64,000 nt of DNA from Alnus glutinosa (GCF_958979055.1 NC_084897.1:19569628-19633627); one strand, 5' to 3'; positions 34,511 through 47,180 are shown, counted from the first letter of the stretch. The notes: generated from the letters alone by a model not told the origin. Made by a program: numbers and translations.

Positions 34511-35155
34511 CTGGAAGCAAATCTAGGGCCCAGTCCAATTGAGGAAAGGGACCGCAAAAGGTGATTTTGTCCTTGCTCCTCCGAGAAACAGATTTAAGGT
34601 TGCTTGAACTCAAGCAGGTCAAAGTCGAGGGTAAAGCGGACTGGCCATGACACTGTAACTGTACAGAGATAAAAGGGGATGGCAAATGGGGGATGGGGGA
34701 GGCTACCTAGTACCTAGTACCTAACCCATCAGTATCTATTTATCTACAATGTTTGTAGGAGTCGAGGTGATCAATGCCCAACGGTTGATGCGAGGGGGAC
34801 ATCGCTCTTGAGCTAGAAGGGGGCAAAGAACAATGTACATGAGACGTTTAGATCTGCCACTTCCGGTGGCGGTATGTGGAACACATACTCGTTGAATGTG
34901 GCGCATGAGGCCTGCGTGCTGAGAAGATCGAGTTGGTGAGAGGAATGGAGGGGAGGTCAATGAGAGCCAAGGTGGAGCGCGGTGGAGGCGGACATATATA
35001 GGGCAACAAATCTAAGCTTTCAAAAATTTTATGGGACATACGTGCATGCGACATGAGGAGAAGATGATTGCTTAGTGCAAAGGTGAGTAAGGAGCGTAGG
35101 AAAATTTGGACAAAGTCCATGTGTCTCACTAAAATTCCACCCTATTATCAATGTT
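34511..35155. repeat. 645-bp tandem module, copy 1
   Basis: Starts CTGGAAGCAAATCTAGGGCC. No protein family is recognised on either strand. A diverged single copy lies at 44009-44690 in unit C. Confidence 0.95.
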
Positions 35156-35800
35156 CTGGAAGCAAATCTAGGGCCCAGTCCAATTGAGGAAAGGGACCGC
35201 AAAAGGTGATTTTGTCCTTGCTCCTCCGAGAAACAGATTTAAGGTTGCTTGAACTCAAGCAGGTCAAAGTCGAGGGTAAAGCGGACTGGCCATGACACTG
35301 TAACTGTACAGAGATAAAAGGGGATGGCAAATGGGGGATGGGGGAGGCTACCTAGTACCTAGTACCTAACCCATCAGTATCTATTTATCTACAATGTTTG
35401 TAGGAGTCGAGGTGATCAATGCCCAACGGTTGATGCGAGGGGGACATCGCTCTTGAGCTAGAAGGGGGCAAAGAACAATGTACATGAGACGTTTAGATCT
35501 GCCACTTCCGGTGGCGGTATGTGGAACACATACTCGTTGAATGTGGCGCATGAGGCCTGCGTGCTGAGAAGATCGAGTTGGTGAGAGGAATGGAGGGGAG
35601 GTCAATGAGAGCCAAGGTGGAGCGCGGTGGAGGCGGACATATATAGGGCAACAAATCTAAGCTTTCAAAAATTTTATGGGACATACGTGCATGCGACATG
35701 AGGAGAAGATGATTGCTTAGTGCAAAGGTGAGTAAGGAGCGTAGGAAAATTTGGACAAAGTCCATGTGTCTCACTAAAATTCCACCCTATTATCAATGTT
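35156..35800. repeat. 645-bp tandem module, copy 2
   Basis: Direct repeat of 34511-35155 with no difference found by eye over the whole length. Confidence 0.95.
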
Positions 35801-36699
35801 CCACATGCATTTGTCTCGAAAATAACAAAAACAAATCGGAGGAATCATAATGATGCATACTCGAGGTTGGGTTGTGAGTCGTGTAGCTCCTTCTGTGTTA
35901 GAGAGACCACAAAAGCTCTTTTTGGTATGAGTAACCACAAGACTCCACTCAAAGCGGAAGAATACCACAATTCACAAATATTTTCTCTGCTTCTCATTAA
36001 TCATAATCGGTCTTTAAATAGATATTGACATGACTCCTAATTAATCTTAACCCTAATTTAAAATGATCTAATCCTAATGTCCATTCCAACTCAACCTAAT
36101 CTTATTCTTATCACATTCCATCAAGTTTTGGAAACTGCAAAAGTTTACAAAAGCTACACATTTCAATGAATAATCTGAGTGAGCTCGCCATGACAAAAAA
36201 TTGTTCTTTCTTCCCAATTACTAGTACTCAACTTATCATAAAACTCATTAACCAGCACCTTACCTATGAAAGTAGGCGATTTGAAAACCATATATAATAT
36301 GGATGCCTCTTAAAACAATTTGTCTGCTTAGATCCCCAAATTAAATTTGCATTTTTCTTTTATTTTTTTATTTGTCAAACAAAATTCTGTTGGACTTAAT
36401 TAGCATTCTAAGCATGATTACCTATTTACATAGCTTTGGCTCCTCCACACAAATTAAAATATCTTAGGTCCGCCCTCTTGGTCATTGGTCTAGTTTTGTA
36501 ACAAAAAGACCAAGTTCTTCATTGTTCGTTAGTTACTTAGTCATTGATGCAAGGATGTTAATTAGTCATTGTTTGAATGTTATCTACATTTGTAATGAGT
36601 AATGCTACCCATATGTGTGCTTTACATATGGGTATTTACGCATTGACGTGGCAGCATTGGAGACTATCATGTCAGCCAATAAAAAAATCTCCACAAAAT

Positions 36700-36910
36700 C
36701 ACTAGATATGGTGGTCGGTGCCACCCCTAACCACCACATAGGGGGTGTTGCCAACCACCATATTTGACCCATTGTGGTGGGTCATGACCACTCTCAAAGA
36801 ATTGATGGGGTGACCGACCACCCCTTTATCTTTAAAGAAGTGATTGACCACTCATTGGAGTGGCTAGGAGGTGGCCATTCGGCTGGCCACCCCAAAATAA
36901 CTCGTTAAAA
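36700..36910. repeat. GGTGG/CCACC-rich palindromic stretch
   Basis: Repeated ACCACC and GGTGGTC motifs in both orientations (ATATGGTGGTCGGTGCC, GGCTGGCCACCCC). Similar motifs occur near 2140, 21512 and 53740-54050. Probably the remnant of a MITE family whose ends could not be fixed here. Confidence 0.5.
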
Positions 36911-36964
36911 AATTATTTTGTTCTAAAGTGGCAATCCCACGTTGCATTACTACGTTAGCACATA

Positions 36965-37145
36965 GGGGAATGATATTTGGGGGCAATTGTGCCGGCCCCC
37001 AACCGGCATATATAATAAATAAATATTTTTTTAATCAAAAAGTAATTTTGATATCACATCAGAATTATTTTTTATTAAAAAAAACATTTATTAATTAAAA
37101 AAGAGGGCAAGGAGCCGGCACAATTGCCCCTGCCTATCATACCTC
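36965..37145. mobile_element. MULE-type MITE, 181 bp
   Basis: Inverted ends of about 40 bp share GGGGCAATTGTGCCGGC. A perfect 9-bp TAGCACATA duplication flanks it (36956-36964 and 37146-37154). Confidence 0.9.
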
Positions 37146-37289
37146 TAGCACATAAGCTACCCCCCACGTAAAATGTGCGTATGTCCAGTATAATCAACAA
37201 ACAACTTTCCGCTCTTAGCACTTCTAAGTCACTCCTTTAACCCCTTTACAATTAGAAAAATATTAGATCATACCACTCACTCAAAAAAC

Positions 37290-39990
37290 TGTTAGAGTAT
37301 ATTGAGGGATTTGATTTAAGAGATTTATTGTAATTATTGTTATCTCCTATAAATCAAATTTGAAGGTAATCAAATCTGATTGAGTTGATTGCAATCAAAT
37401 CACATTGATTTGATTATCATATTTATCTACCTAAACTCTCCATAATTCTCCTATAAATAAGAGCCCTATGTTTTGTAAATTAATCAAGTAAAATAAGAGC
37501 ATAATATAGCCTTAGAGCTTTATCTTATAGACGTGGTCGAACCACTTTTTATTTTATATTTTTATAGCATTATATTTTTTTTTTTTATAGTATCAAAGTT
37601 GTAGGCTAACGCCAATAGTTTGATAATGGATTGCAATTTTCTATTTTGTTCTTTATCTTTTATCTTTTGTTTCAGATTGATTTCAATCGCAATCACAAAC
37701 CTTTGTTGTGTTTTTTAATTTCCGTTTGTATTTCTTAAAAAATTAAAAAAAATTAAAAATTAAAAAAAAAAAAAAAAAGTACACATAACCCCCTCAAACT
37801 ACCACTTCATTGTCAATGTACCCCCCAAACTATCAATTGTGTCAATCTCCCCCCTTAAACTACCAGAAAATGTCAATGTCCCCATAATGACAAAAATGCC
37901 CTTCATAAAATTATTAAAATAAAATAAAAACTAAAAAAAAATTATTAAAAAATATAAAATAACAAAAAATTATTCCAAAAAAAAATTAAAAATTAAAAAT
38001 GTTTTTTATTATTTTTTTTAAATAATAATTTTCAGTTTTTTTTTCCTTTTTTTTTAAAAAAAAAAATTGTTCTTTTTCGTTTTTTTAATTAAATAAAAAC
38101 TGGTTTTCTTTTCATTTGTTTTATTTTTTAAAAAATAAATAAATAAATTTCAGTTATTTTTTGTTTTTTTTTCTTTAAAAAAAATGTTCTTTTTCGTTTT
38201 TTAATTTAATAAAAACTGGTTTTTTTTTCATTTGTTTTTTTAAAAAAATAAATAAATAAATTTCAGTTATTTTTTGTTTCTTCGTTTTTTTTTCTTTAAA
38301 AAAAATTGTTATTTTTCGTTTTTTAATTTAATAAAAACTGGTTTTTCTTTTTTATTTTTTTCATTTGTTTTTTTTTAAAAAAATAAAATAAAATTCAGTT
38401 ATTTTTTGTTTACTTTTTTAAAAAAAAAAATTTAAAAATTTGTTCTTTTTTAAAAAAAAAAATTTCGTTTTTTATTTAATTTTTTTAGTTTTAGTTTTAA
38501 TTTTTTTGAATTTATGAGGACATTTTTGCCTTATTAAAAAAAAATTAGGGTCATTTTTGTCTTTTTGTTGGTCTTAAGAGGGACATTGACATTTTCTGGT
38601 AGTTTAAGGAGGGAGATTGACACAATTGATAGTTTATGGGATACATTGACAATTGAGTGGTAATTTGAGGGGATTATATATACTTTTCAAAAAAAAAAAA
38701 AAAAAAAAAAAAAAGGTTCTTTCAAACACCGGTATAGAGTTGTACGTTGATGAAGTTTGCAGAACCCCGTGACTCCTTATTTTGTCACTTTTCTTCATAT
38801 TTTATGGTGCATCCGAGACAGTGCACAAATGAGATGCTTCATCGATCAGCCACTCCATCCAAATCCGCGGCATGGCAGCCGCTTGCAGCGCCTCCGGTGA
38901 TCTTCCTCCTGCCTCCAGTGATCTCACCCCAGACAGCCACGTTCCGCCATGGCCAGCTGCGCCTAGGCCAGCCGTCCACTGCCAATAATACCGTTCGTGA
39001 TTTCCAGCTGTACTTGTAGACAACCATCGGCCTCTGTCTCTTCGTCTCTCGTGTTCAGATCTGAATGTCATGAGACTCTCAGACTTCTCGCAGAGTCACT
39101 TTCATGTTGTATACATGACTCTCTCTCCCTGTTGAACGATTGTTCTAGATTCAACACAGATGGGTAATTGGTTGCTACACGTATGACCAAGGTATGGCTA
39201 TTATGAGAGAGAAAGGTTTGGTTTTTGTGGTGAATCAGGTTATTTACTCATCAGAAAGATGAAAAAAAAAAAAAAAAAAAATTAAAAGATGCCAAGTTAC
39301 CCATATTATTTTGGCCCTTTGTTGGCTCATTAATTTGGTCATTGTTAGTCCAATTGTTGACCCACACTTATCTTTTGGCCTTTGTGCTATAGTTTAAAGA
39401 CCCAAGCTTGGTCTTTGTGGTATTGTTTAAAATCTAGGCCTATTTCAACCCATAGTCGGCTCCTATTTTAGCTCATAGTAGGCTTTGATTTTTTTTCATA
39501 GTTGACTTATTGAAATTTAAGGTGCATCTCTAATCACCGTTGCTGACTGCCTCCAGTCATCTTAGTTGACTATCTATTGAGAAAAGAAGAAGAACTTATT
39601 GCATACTCAAGCTTTTAGATTGTTCCACCTTGAGTTTGAAGGGAGATGTTAGAATATATTAGATGATTTGATTTAAGATAGATTTATTGTAATTATCGTT
39701 ATCTCCTATAAATCATATTTGAAAGTAATCAAATCTGATTAAGTTGATTATAATTAGATTTGATAGTAATCAAATCACATTAATTTAATTACCATACTTA
39801 TCTACCCAAACTCTCCACAATTCTCCTATAAATAGGAGCCTCATGTATTGTGAATTAATCAAGTAAAACAAGAGCATAAAGTAGCTTTAGAACTTTATCC
39901 TATGGACATAGGTCATAGACCGAACCACGTAAAATCTTTTTTTTATTCTGCTTTTCATTTTATATTTCTAGAGCATTATATTTTTTTTCA
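37290..39990 (+). mobile_element. Non-autonomous LTR retrotransposon
   Basis: LTRs at about 37290-37587 and 39647-39990 start TGTTAGA(G/A)TATATT. A 5-bp AAAAC duplication flanks the element (37285-37289 and 39991-39995). Primer site TAGTATCAAAG follows the left LTR, and the purine tract GAAGGGAGA precedes the right LTR. No gag or pol is recognisable; an open stretch at 38747-39019 matches no family I know. A long-TIR element is nested inside. The LTRs are clearly diverged, so it is an old insertion. Confidence 0.82.
37776..38688. mobile_element. Long-TIR Mutator-like MITE inside the LTR element
   Basis: About 105 bp at the left (CCCTCAAACTACCACTTCAT... to GTCAATGTCCCC) recurs inverted at the right end. 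The interior is nearly all A/T with three or four repeats of TTTCAGTTATTTTTTGTTT. Both ends lie in A-runs, so the target duplication cannot be read. Confidence 0.8.
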
Positions 39991-40608
39991 AAAACAGGGG
40001 GAGATTTCCCACACAAAACAAAGAATCCCTATTGGACACAGAATTTTTAAAACCCTTAATAGAAAACACTATTTCCCTATTTTACAGAGAATTTTTAAAA
40101 CACTAATTTTCTCGATCTCATAAAACAGCCTTCATTATGCTTTCTTGAGACTTTACTTACCCTCCAAAAATTCTGCAGTTCCTTTACAACCAAATATGAA
40201 ATATCCCTGTTGAGCTGGGCTCTTTTGCAGAGAATAGTCTGACTGGAGTTAGCTTTGAGAGTCTATGTATACGAGGAGGCATAAGTTACTTTCGGCTCAA
40301 AAGAAAAAAATTAATGTTACTATTTGCAACGGTAAAGCACTGTCTAACAGTGTGACCTTGATCGAAAATCCATCCTTTCTGTACCAAGGAAAATGCATGG
40401 CATGCATTTTTTTTTCCTATGATAGTGATAAAATGAGACTTTCGAAGGGAAGGGTCTAGCTTGGACTGGCAGCTTTAGGAAGAGTAGGTGAAAAGTGTTA
40501 GATTTGATTGGAGGACAGCTACTTAATTGATTTGGTAGAAATGTGAATAGGTAGATGCATGCTTCTAGCTTAAGCAATTCTCTTTATAAACCCCCATAAA
40601 CCCTCGCC

Positions 40609-40617
40609 TTATATAAG
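40609..40617 (+). promoter_or_regulatory. TATA box of CYSTM-like gene C
   Basis: TTATATAAG as in genes A and B. In the leader a 4-base deletion after ATGTTG (40652) shifts the upstream frame, so it runs on into the GA repeat. Confidence 0.7.
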
Positions 40618-40687
40618 TCCCCAAAGAGCCAGTAGAAACTTTTGTTATTGCATGTTGTGTATATTGTGCAAGACAAAAACTCTAAAG

Positions 40688-40688
<1 letters not shown>

Positions 40689-40723
<35 letters not shown>
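40689..40723 (+). repeat. GA microsatellite in the gene C leader
   Basis: About 17 GA units where genes A and B have five or six. Confidence 0.93.
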
Positions 40724-40725
<2 letters not shown>

Positions 40726-40785
40726 CTTGTTTTAGTGGGCGGAGACGGTGGTGGCCGGTGATCGGAGAGAGCTAGCTAGTGATCG

Positions 40786-41081
40786 ATGGGCCCGGGAGGA
40801 CCAGGAGGAGGGCCGGGAGGACCAGGACCTGGTGCACCAGGACCTTTCTTCTGTGGCTTTTTTGACATGATTGGTTCTTGGTATGTAAATTTACTAACAA
40901 ATTCCATCTTGTAGGTTTTATAATTATTTTACTGATCCTAATTTTAATTGATTTCGTTGATTTGGTTGTTTGCATGGTTGGCTGTAGTCTGAACTTCGTA
41001 TGCTGTTGCTGGTTGCTACAAGATTGCTTTGGAGGTGGGCCTCCCGGACCCCCCGGCCCACCCGGACCACCTCCTCCATGA
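40786..41081 (+). CDS. CYSTM-like Gly/Pro-rich cysteine-cluster peptide, paralog C
   Basis: Exons 40786-40880 and 40988-41081 encode 62 residues; the 107-bp intron again interrupts the first core cysteine codon (TG|T). The N-terminus is a Gly/Pro repeat (GPGGPGGGPGGPGPGAPGP), followed by FFCGFFDMIGS. The core is CLNFVCCCWLLQDCFGG, and the end is a clean collagen-like tail GGPPGPPGPPGPPPP. This is the best preserved member of the segmental-duplication copies. The CYSTM-like core suggests a small tail-anchored or palmitoylated membrane peptide; the GPP tail after the core is not part of the typical family layout. Start ATG lies just after the conserved GAGAGCTAGCTAG leader motif. Confidence 0.82.
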
Positions 41082-41802
41082 ATCATCTGCCTGCTTCCCG
41101 GCCATGCAGTTCCTACCATACAGACAGTACTACTGCATGCTACTGCTATTTTAATTTACATCTATGATCTATGTATTATGCAAAAATTAATTTGGAACAA
41201 AAGGACTCGTATTCTTGAGACTTGAGAGACATTAATTTATCCCTGGTTTTTTGTCTGCCAGTCAGTTAAATGTCCCTTTATCGATGGATGTTTGACATCT
41301 GTATGAATTGAATAAATCAAAACCGTCGGACCCATCACCCATGGCCCATGGCCCATGGCCCATGGGCGTGGTGTACGTTCTTATCCTCTATATTTATCCG
41401 GCCAATTTCAATGCATTCTTTGACTTTGTTGTGCATAACTGGTTCTTTGCAAATATTGGCATTAATTTTACCACGGACGGGTTTTGGGAAGCCTTATTAT
41501 GTACGTGGTGCATTAATTAATGTAGTTTTTTTTTTTTTTTTTAAGCAAGAATTTATTAAAGAAAACAAAAAGAATCTGCAGGCAATTCGACGAAAACAGG
41601 ACGGATCAGCATTCCATACAATTTCAAAAAAAAAATTATAAATTCTCAAATTGCGAGACTTAACCCATTTCTTTACATCGAATGGCTTAAAAAATGTCAT
41701 GTATTAAAAATGCGGTATTTCATTGAGGTAGTCAGAAAGAATTTCTCAAGACGCTTGTACTTCAAAAAATTAAAAAACATTTTTTGGCTCAAAGTGTTTT
41801 TT

Positions 41803-42432
41803 TTTTTTAATGAACTAAAAGCTTTATAACCAATCACTTCAAACTACACTCCAGTAAAAACTACAATCAATGTTTCAACAAACCCACCTGAATGCTAGAA
41901 AAGCAACAAACAGCAAAATCAAGCTCAAAACAGAGCATCACCAACAAAACAAACAAAGAACAACAAACACAACCAGACCTACACAAAACAAAGAAAAAAC
42001 CGGAGAAGCAGATTAGCGGCAATGAACCATCCGAACTGGAAATTTGGCCATCACTCTAGCTCTAACCTCCCACCGAATTTTGGAGATGATTTGGTCTTTA
42101 GTTCTAGGGGTTTTACCATGAAGAATAACATTCTTTTGAAGCCATAAATAATAAACAACAGCCCCCAAGCATAGTTTCCGAACACAGCTCACCTATTGTT
42201 GCCCTTCAAAGCTACAACACTCCAAACAACAATCTCATCCCAATCAGATGGATAGTTACTCACCAAACACTCACTCATAAGAGACATCCAAATCCTTTTA
42301 CTAAAACTACATTCAAAGAAAATGTGGCTTTGACTCTCCAAAAAAGACATAAGCTATCGCCAACAAGATCCCAACTACACATCTTCTCTTGGGTAGTAAT
42401 AGCTTTATGGAAAGCAATAACTTGATGAAAAT
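41803..42432 (-). pseudogene. L1 LINE ORF2 C-terminal fragment
   Basis: A T-run at the left end is the poly(A) tail of a minus-strand insertion. The minus strand encodes pieces of the zf-RVT region at the end of plant L1 ORF2, such as PRTKDQIISKI and WDEIVVWSVV, with stops. The insert is absent from the matching place in unit B (near 23520-23550). Confidence 0.78.
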
Positions 42433-43346
42433 ATACTCAATTCTCAACTGTAACATGTCACATTTTTTATATTTGATATTTTTCAAGCGTTTCGATGCAA
42501 AGAAACAGCTTAAATCCCATAATTTAAGAATCTATATTTTTTAAAAAATTATATGAAATCCTGATCCTACACATTACCTTGGATTTGTGAAGTTGACATT
42601 AATTTGTTGAAGTTTACAAAGTCCAAGTTAATTTGTCGACATTTAAAGTATTAGTAGGGACAACTTAGTTAACATTTACAGACGAGTAAATTAATTAGTA
42701 TTGACACCAGCATTTGGCAACGGTTTTAATTAGCAAAGTTAATTCTTACTGAAATTTGTGTATATATTTATGAAAACAGTGAAAATCTCACGCATCTCAA
42801 TTGTTTGACAGTCGTATAGTAATCTTCTAAATAGCATTACTCTTTTATTTAATAAGGTCGAATGGTTATTTTAATATTAGTTTTTTTTCATTTTAGGGTT
42901 AAGATTAGTTTTATTATTAAGTTGGGTGTTATCTATCTCATCTTATTGGAAGTCTATTTAAAGTTTGGAGATTGCTAATAAAACAAGAGAAATATTTGGT
43001 TTCATTCTCTTGCACATCTCGTTTATTTCCATACAAAAAAAAATGTCCAAATTTATCATTGAATTAAAAGACCCAAGTAAAATCTACGAAAAATTATCCC
43101 GTTAGGCTCTTGAAAAATTGAGCTCGTAACACTATCCTGGGATCCCATGTAGGAAGGCAACATGGGCAGGTTTGTGCTTTAGCTTATGGCACATATGAGT
43201 GTTCCATTTACAACAATGGTTGGATTTTATTTGTAACCGTTGCATACTATATAAGTTAATCATTAATATGGACAATTTTATTTTTCTATGCAAGATTTTA
43301 GAAGCTAAAAAATTACAAATGTCATTCATGGGATGGGGATACAGCT

Positions 43347-43935
43347 GCTACACTTACACCCACTTTATTACACTCACTTTTTAGACATTGACGTGGCAAG
43401 AGATACATCACATATTTTTACTGTTTTCTTTTTTCTTTTTCTTTTTCTTTTTCTTTTTTTTAAGAAAAAGAGGCACACCGGAGGAAAAAAAAAAAAAAAA
43501 AAAGGCATATCACTGGAGGCACATCACCCGTCGCAGCCCAGGTGAACCCGACCTGTGCAGATCTCTTCGGCTATCCCAAGCGTCTTCGGCCGTCCCGAGC
43601 GTCCCTAGCCTTCCCAAGTGTCTCTGCCTCCCTCCTCCTTGTTCTCTTCACCATCTTTGGCAGATTCACCAGCCGAAAACCCCCGCATGCCGGGAACCCG
43701 CACACACGCTGGAAACCTAACCCGTCTCTCTCCATCACTCTCTCCAATAGATTCTGCCGTCCCGAGCGCCGATGATCCCCTCTTGTTTTCTATTTTTTTT
43801 TTTTTTTTTTTTTTTTACGCTTTTTTCTTCCTTCCGATTAAAGCCCATGCCTCCTTTCTTAAAAATTTTAAAAGAAAAAAAAATGTGATGTAGCTATTGC
43901 CATGTCAGGGTGTAAAAAGTGGGTGTAAGTGTAGC
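43347..43935. mobile_element. MITE with long inverted ends
   Basis: GCTACACTTACACCCACTTT at the left recurs inverted at the right. Similarity continues for about 65 bp to CTACATCACAT. The paralogous place in unit B (about 24432-24455) lacks it. A Mutator-type origin is likely, but the duplication was not resolved. A pyrimidine-rich GC core (43520-43790) gives spurious open frames. Confidence 0.75.
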
Positions 43936-44008
43936 ATTTTCCGTAATGCAATGGGCCTTGACCACCATCCATATCCAAGAGGGGAGAGAGAGAGTCGGGA
44001 GAGTTTTC

Positions 44009-44690
44009 TGGAAGCAAATCTGGGGCCTAGTCCAACTGAGGAAAGGGACCGCAAAAGGCGATTTTGTCCTTGCTCCTCCGAGAAAGTTACAAAAGAAGGT
44101 TGCCTGAACCGAAGCGGGTTAAAGTCGAGAGTGAAGAGGACAATTACACTGCACAAAGATAAAGGGGATGGGGAGAGGCATAGCCTATACATAAAAGCTT
44201 CTAAATACAGTAAAGGGATGGGGGATTTGGGAGGCTACCTAAACCCATCATTATCTGCGATGTTAGTAAGCGATGATGCCCAACGGTTGAAGCGTGGGGA
44301 ACATCACTCTTGAGCTGGAAGTGAGCAAAGAAGAATGTACATGAGATGCTTAGATCTGCCGCTTCCGATGGTGGTACGTACGTAGAAGTTAGAACACATA
44401 CACGTTGAAGGTGGCGCATGAGGCCCACGCACTCAGAAGAGATGGAGTGAGGAATGGAGGGGAAGTCAGGGGGAGCCAAGGTGGTGCGCCGTGAAGGCGG
44501 ACATAGGGCAACAAATTAGAGCTTCCAAAACTTGTTTGGGACATACTTGCGCGTGCAATGGCGGTGTGTAAAGCCCACGTGCGACATGAGGGGAAGATGA
44601 TTGTTTGGTGCATAGGTTTAAAGTGAGTAAGGAGGGTGGAAAACTCGAAAAAAGTCAACATATCTCACTCAAATATTACCCTATTGTTAA
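44009..44690. repeat. Diverged single copy of the 645-bp module
   Basis: Starts CTGGAAGCAAATCTGGGGCC and follows the 645-bp module with scattered substitutions and indels. Confidence 0.88.
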
Positions 44691-45161
44691 TATCACAGAA
44701 AAAATAAAAAATAAAAAAATTGCGTAGTGTTCTCCAAACTACCAAATCATTATTAATGTTCCCCATTTATCTCGAAAAAAGACAAAAGTACGTACCCTCA
44801 TAAATTTGGGAATTTTTTTGTAAGATCTACAGCAATGCCATGGATCTTGTGATTCATGGCAATGACTTGGTCACCATTTTTTTAAAATTTTACTATTTTT
44901 TATTTAAGGGTATTTTTGTCATTAATAGGATGTTAACAATATTTGATAGTTTATGGGGACATTGTCGCAATCCAATTTCTAGAGGGACATCGAAAATCTG
45001 ATAGTAGTTTAAAGGGAGTATGTGGACTTTTTTCAAAACACTTATAAAGGAGAGGAAGGGGAAGGGGTGGGGGCAACCCGAGGAAGGATGATGAGGAAGA
45101 TGAGAGGGGGAGGGTGAGAGGAGGGAGGCTCAGACTCTCAAGCAAGGCTCTCCCTCCTAGC

Positions 45162-45777
45162 TAGCTAGGGGTGTACAAGCGAGCGGTTATTAACCGCTTA
45201 ATAATTGCTAACCGTTAACTATACAAGTGTACAACCACATATCAACTTTTGTAGGCGGTTGGAAAAACCCACCAACCACCTAACGCGGGACGGTTAGCTA
45301 TTTTAGGGGTAAGTAGATAACCGCCTATTCTTATATAATAATAATAATAATAATAATATACAAAACAATGTTGGTTTGGTGCGTTTAATATAAGGTTTTC
45401 ATTTTGAGTTTAATGAAAATGATCTTTATTCATAAAAATTTAAAAAAATAATAATAATAATAATATTTATGAGCTTTGTTATATTTTGAAGCCTTGTACT
45501 TATTTAAAAATTACTCAAAACCATCTAAAATAAGCCCTAAAAAGAGGCTCAACGAAGGCTCAAAATACCAAAAAATAATTATCAATAAAAAAAAAAACCT
45601 AAAGATACCCATTTTTAAAAAGCAGTTATGCGGTGCAGTTATAAGTTCAATAACCATGCACTAACAGCTTAAGGAGGAGTGATTGTGGTTACGAAAATTT
45701 AATAATCGCCTAGAGCAGTTGTGGTTGGCTGTTACAGACAATAACCGCCAACCACAATCATTTGTACACCCTTAATA
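45162..45777. mobile_element. hAT-type MITE
   Basis: Ends TAGCTAGGGGTGTACAAG and (complement) TATTAAGGGTGTACAAATG. A perfect 8-bp CTCCTAGC duplication lies at 45154-45161 and 45778-45785. Subterminal GCGGTTA/TAACCGC motifs are repeated at both ends. No transposase. Confidence 0.88.
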
Positions 45778-46994
45778 CTCCTAGCTCCCCGAACTCTCTT
45801 GCACGCAGAGAGGATGCTCTCACTTAGAGTGGAGGACACTCTCACAGCGGAAATAGAAATCCCACTTGGGGGAGAGTTTCTCTTAAAAAAAAGACGTCAT
45901 TAATATGTACGTATAAGTGAGAGTCAGTGACTCAAATGGGCATGCACGCGCGTGGTTCACATGAAAGGCTTAATTCAATTTCAACCTTAAAAACTTGCTC
46001 ACCCATTACAATTTCAACTTTTATTTTTATTCTTCTTTTCTAACAAACATGAATGCTCTCGATATTATGGTATCAGCTTGATTTGGTTTTTAAAAAAAAA
46101 AAAAAAAAAAAAATCTTACTTATAGTAAAATTGTACTGGCCGGCCAGCAAACACGAATGCTGGGATCAAATAATTTTTAGGGGAAACTTCACAAAAGGGT
46201 ATCAAATTATAGCGTTTTTTCACTTAAAGGTATTAATGTAGCAAAACATTCAATCGAGTGTATGAATTTATCAAAACCGTTCAATATAGGGTATTCCGTC
46301 ACCCTTCGTTCTAAATCGATGACGGAACTCAAAACACGTGCGTTTCACGTGATTTCTTAGGATTTTATTCCGTTTATACCCCTCTATTAAAAAAAAATAT
46401 TCATTTAAATCTATTAAAAATATATATTTATTTAGTTGAAAAAACAACTTCTTCTTCCATGGGATGGAAGATGGCCACCAGATCCAGCCTTCGTGTAAAC
46501 TACAATTAACCCAAGAAGATTCTTCTTCTTCGAATAGATCTGTGATAGATTCGCACCCGTGCATCTCGATGGACACGGAGCTCCCCAGCTTGGTGGTCCG
46601 GACGAACGCCGACGACTCGTGCGTCAGGAAACGGCAGCATGACCTGCAATTGTTCTTGACCCAGGGGAGCGTGTTTGTACATTTATATACATATTGTGAT
46701 CCATTCAGTGTCAAGAGAACAAACTAAAAAAATATAATAATTTGTCAAATTCAAACTATAATTCCGACCAAAACTCCACTTCAGATTTGAGTGACTCATA
46801 TTTAACACCCGCGATTTCAGTGACTCATTTTTATTTTTCGTCAGGATGTGGATGTGCTTGCTCTTCAGGTTTTCAAGAGATGTAACATTCCAATGGTGGC
46901 AATGGGAAGTGGGAACGGTATAGGACTGACTTCAACCATTTGATATCAAAAGAAAAAATGCATGCTTTTGCATTAAAAGTAAAAGTTATGTTAT

Positions 46995-47180
46995 TGTGCA
47001 GTTTTCAACTGGCCTGGCATTGGTCATTGAGAAAAAAAGCAGGCGAGTTGAGATATCGCTCTACTGCCTTGCCCGGGCTATCGAGAGCAATCTTAACACG
47101 TATGGTTGAAGTTGGATATCTGCCAGAGTCGAAGAATTTGAAGAGAGCTGATGTGGTGATTTTCATTGCAAATCCAAATT
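46995..47180 (+). pseudogene. Captured fragment resembling plant TMEM135/Tim17-22-23-like protein
   Basis: After an AG acceptor-like site the frame reads FSTGLALVIEKKSRRVEISL, then YCLARAIES. After a small frame change it reads VEVGYLPESKNLKRADVVIF. The LYCLARAIES and YLPxSKNLKRADVVxF motifs resemble a plant membrane protein annotated TMEM135-like. The match is from memory of the motif; treat it as tentative. Confidence 0.5.

Larger units (their letters stand above)
15120..35800 (+). repeat. Segmental duplication unit B
   Basis: Collinear with unit A, but swollen by a copia element (15961-21140) and a nest of DNA transposons (24519-34496). Without these it is about 5.5 kb. It ends with the tandem 645-bp module (34511-35800), whose diverged single copy ends unit C. 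Confidence 0.85.
35801..44690 (+). repeat. Segmental duplication unit C
   Basis: Collinear with unit A from about 35820 (matching A at 860) through the third CYSTM-like gene to the 43130-44000 region. It ends with the diverged 645-bp module. It lacks the hAT insertion of A and B. Insertions specific to C are 36240-40100 (LTR element, MITEs), a LINE fragment (41803-42432) and a MITE (43347-43935). Confidence 0.82.

Noticed and set aside
34494..35774. Minus-strand frames of 60-93 codons repeated in the 645-bp module
   Set aside because: They are conserved only because the module is duplicated exactly. The unit C copy does not keep the frames and no family is recognised.
43388..43893. Open frames rich in Ser/Pro/Phe
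   Set aside because: They arise from pyrimidine-rich and homopolymer sequence inside a MITE and have no recognisable family.
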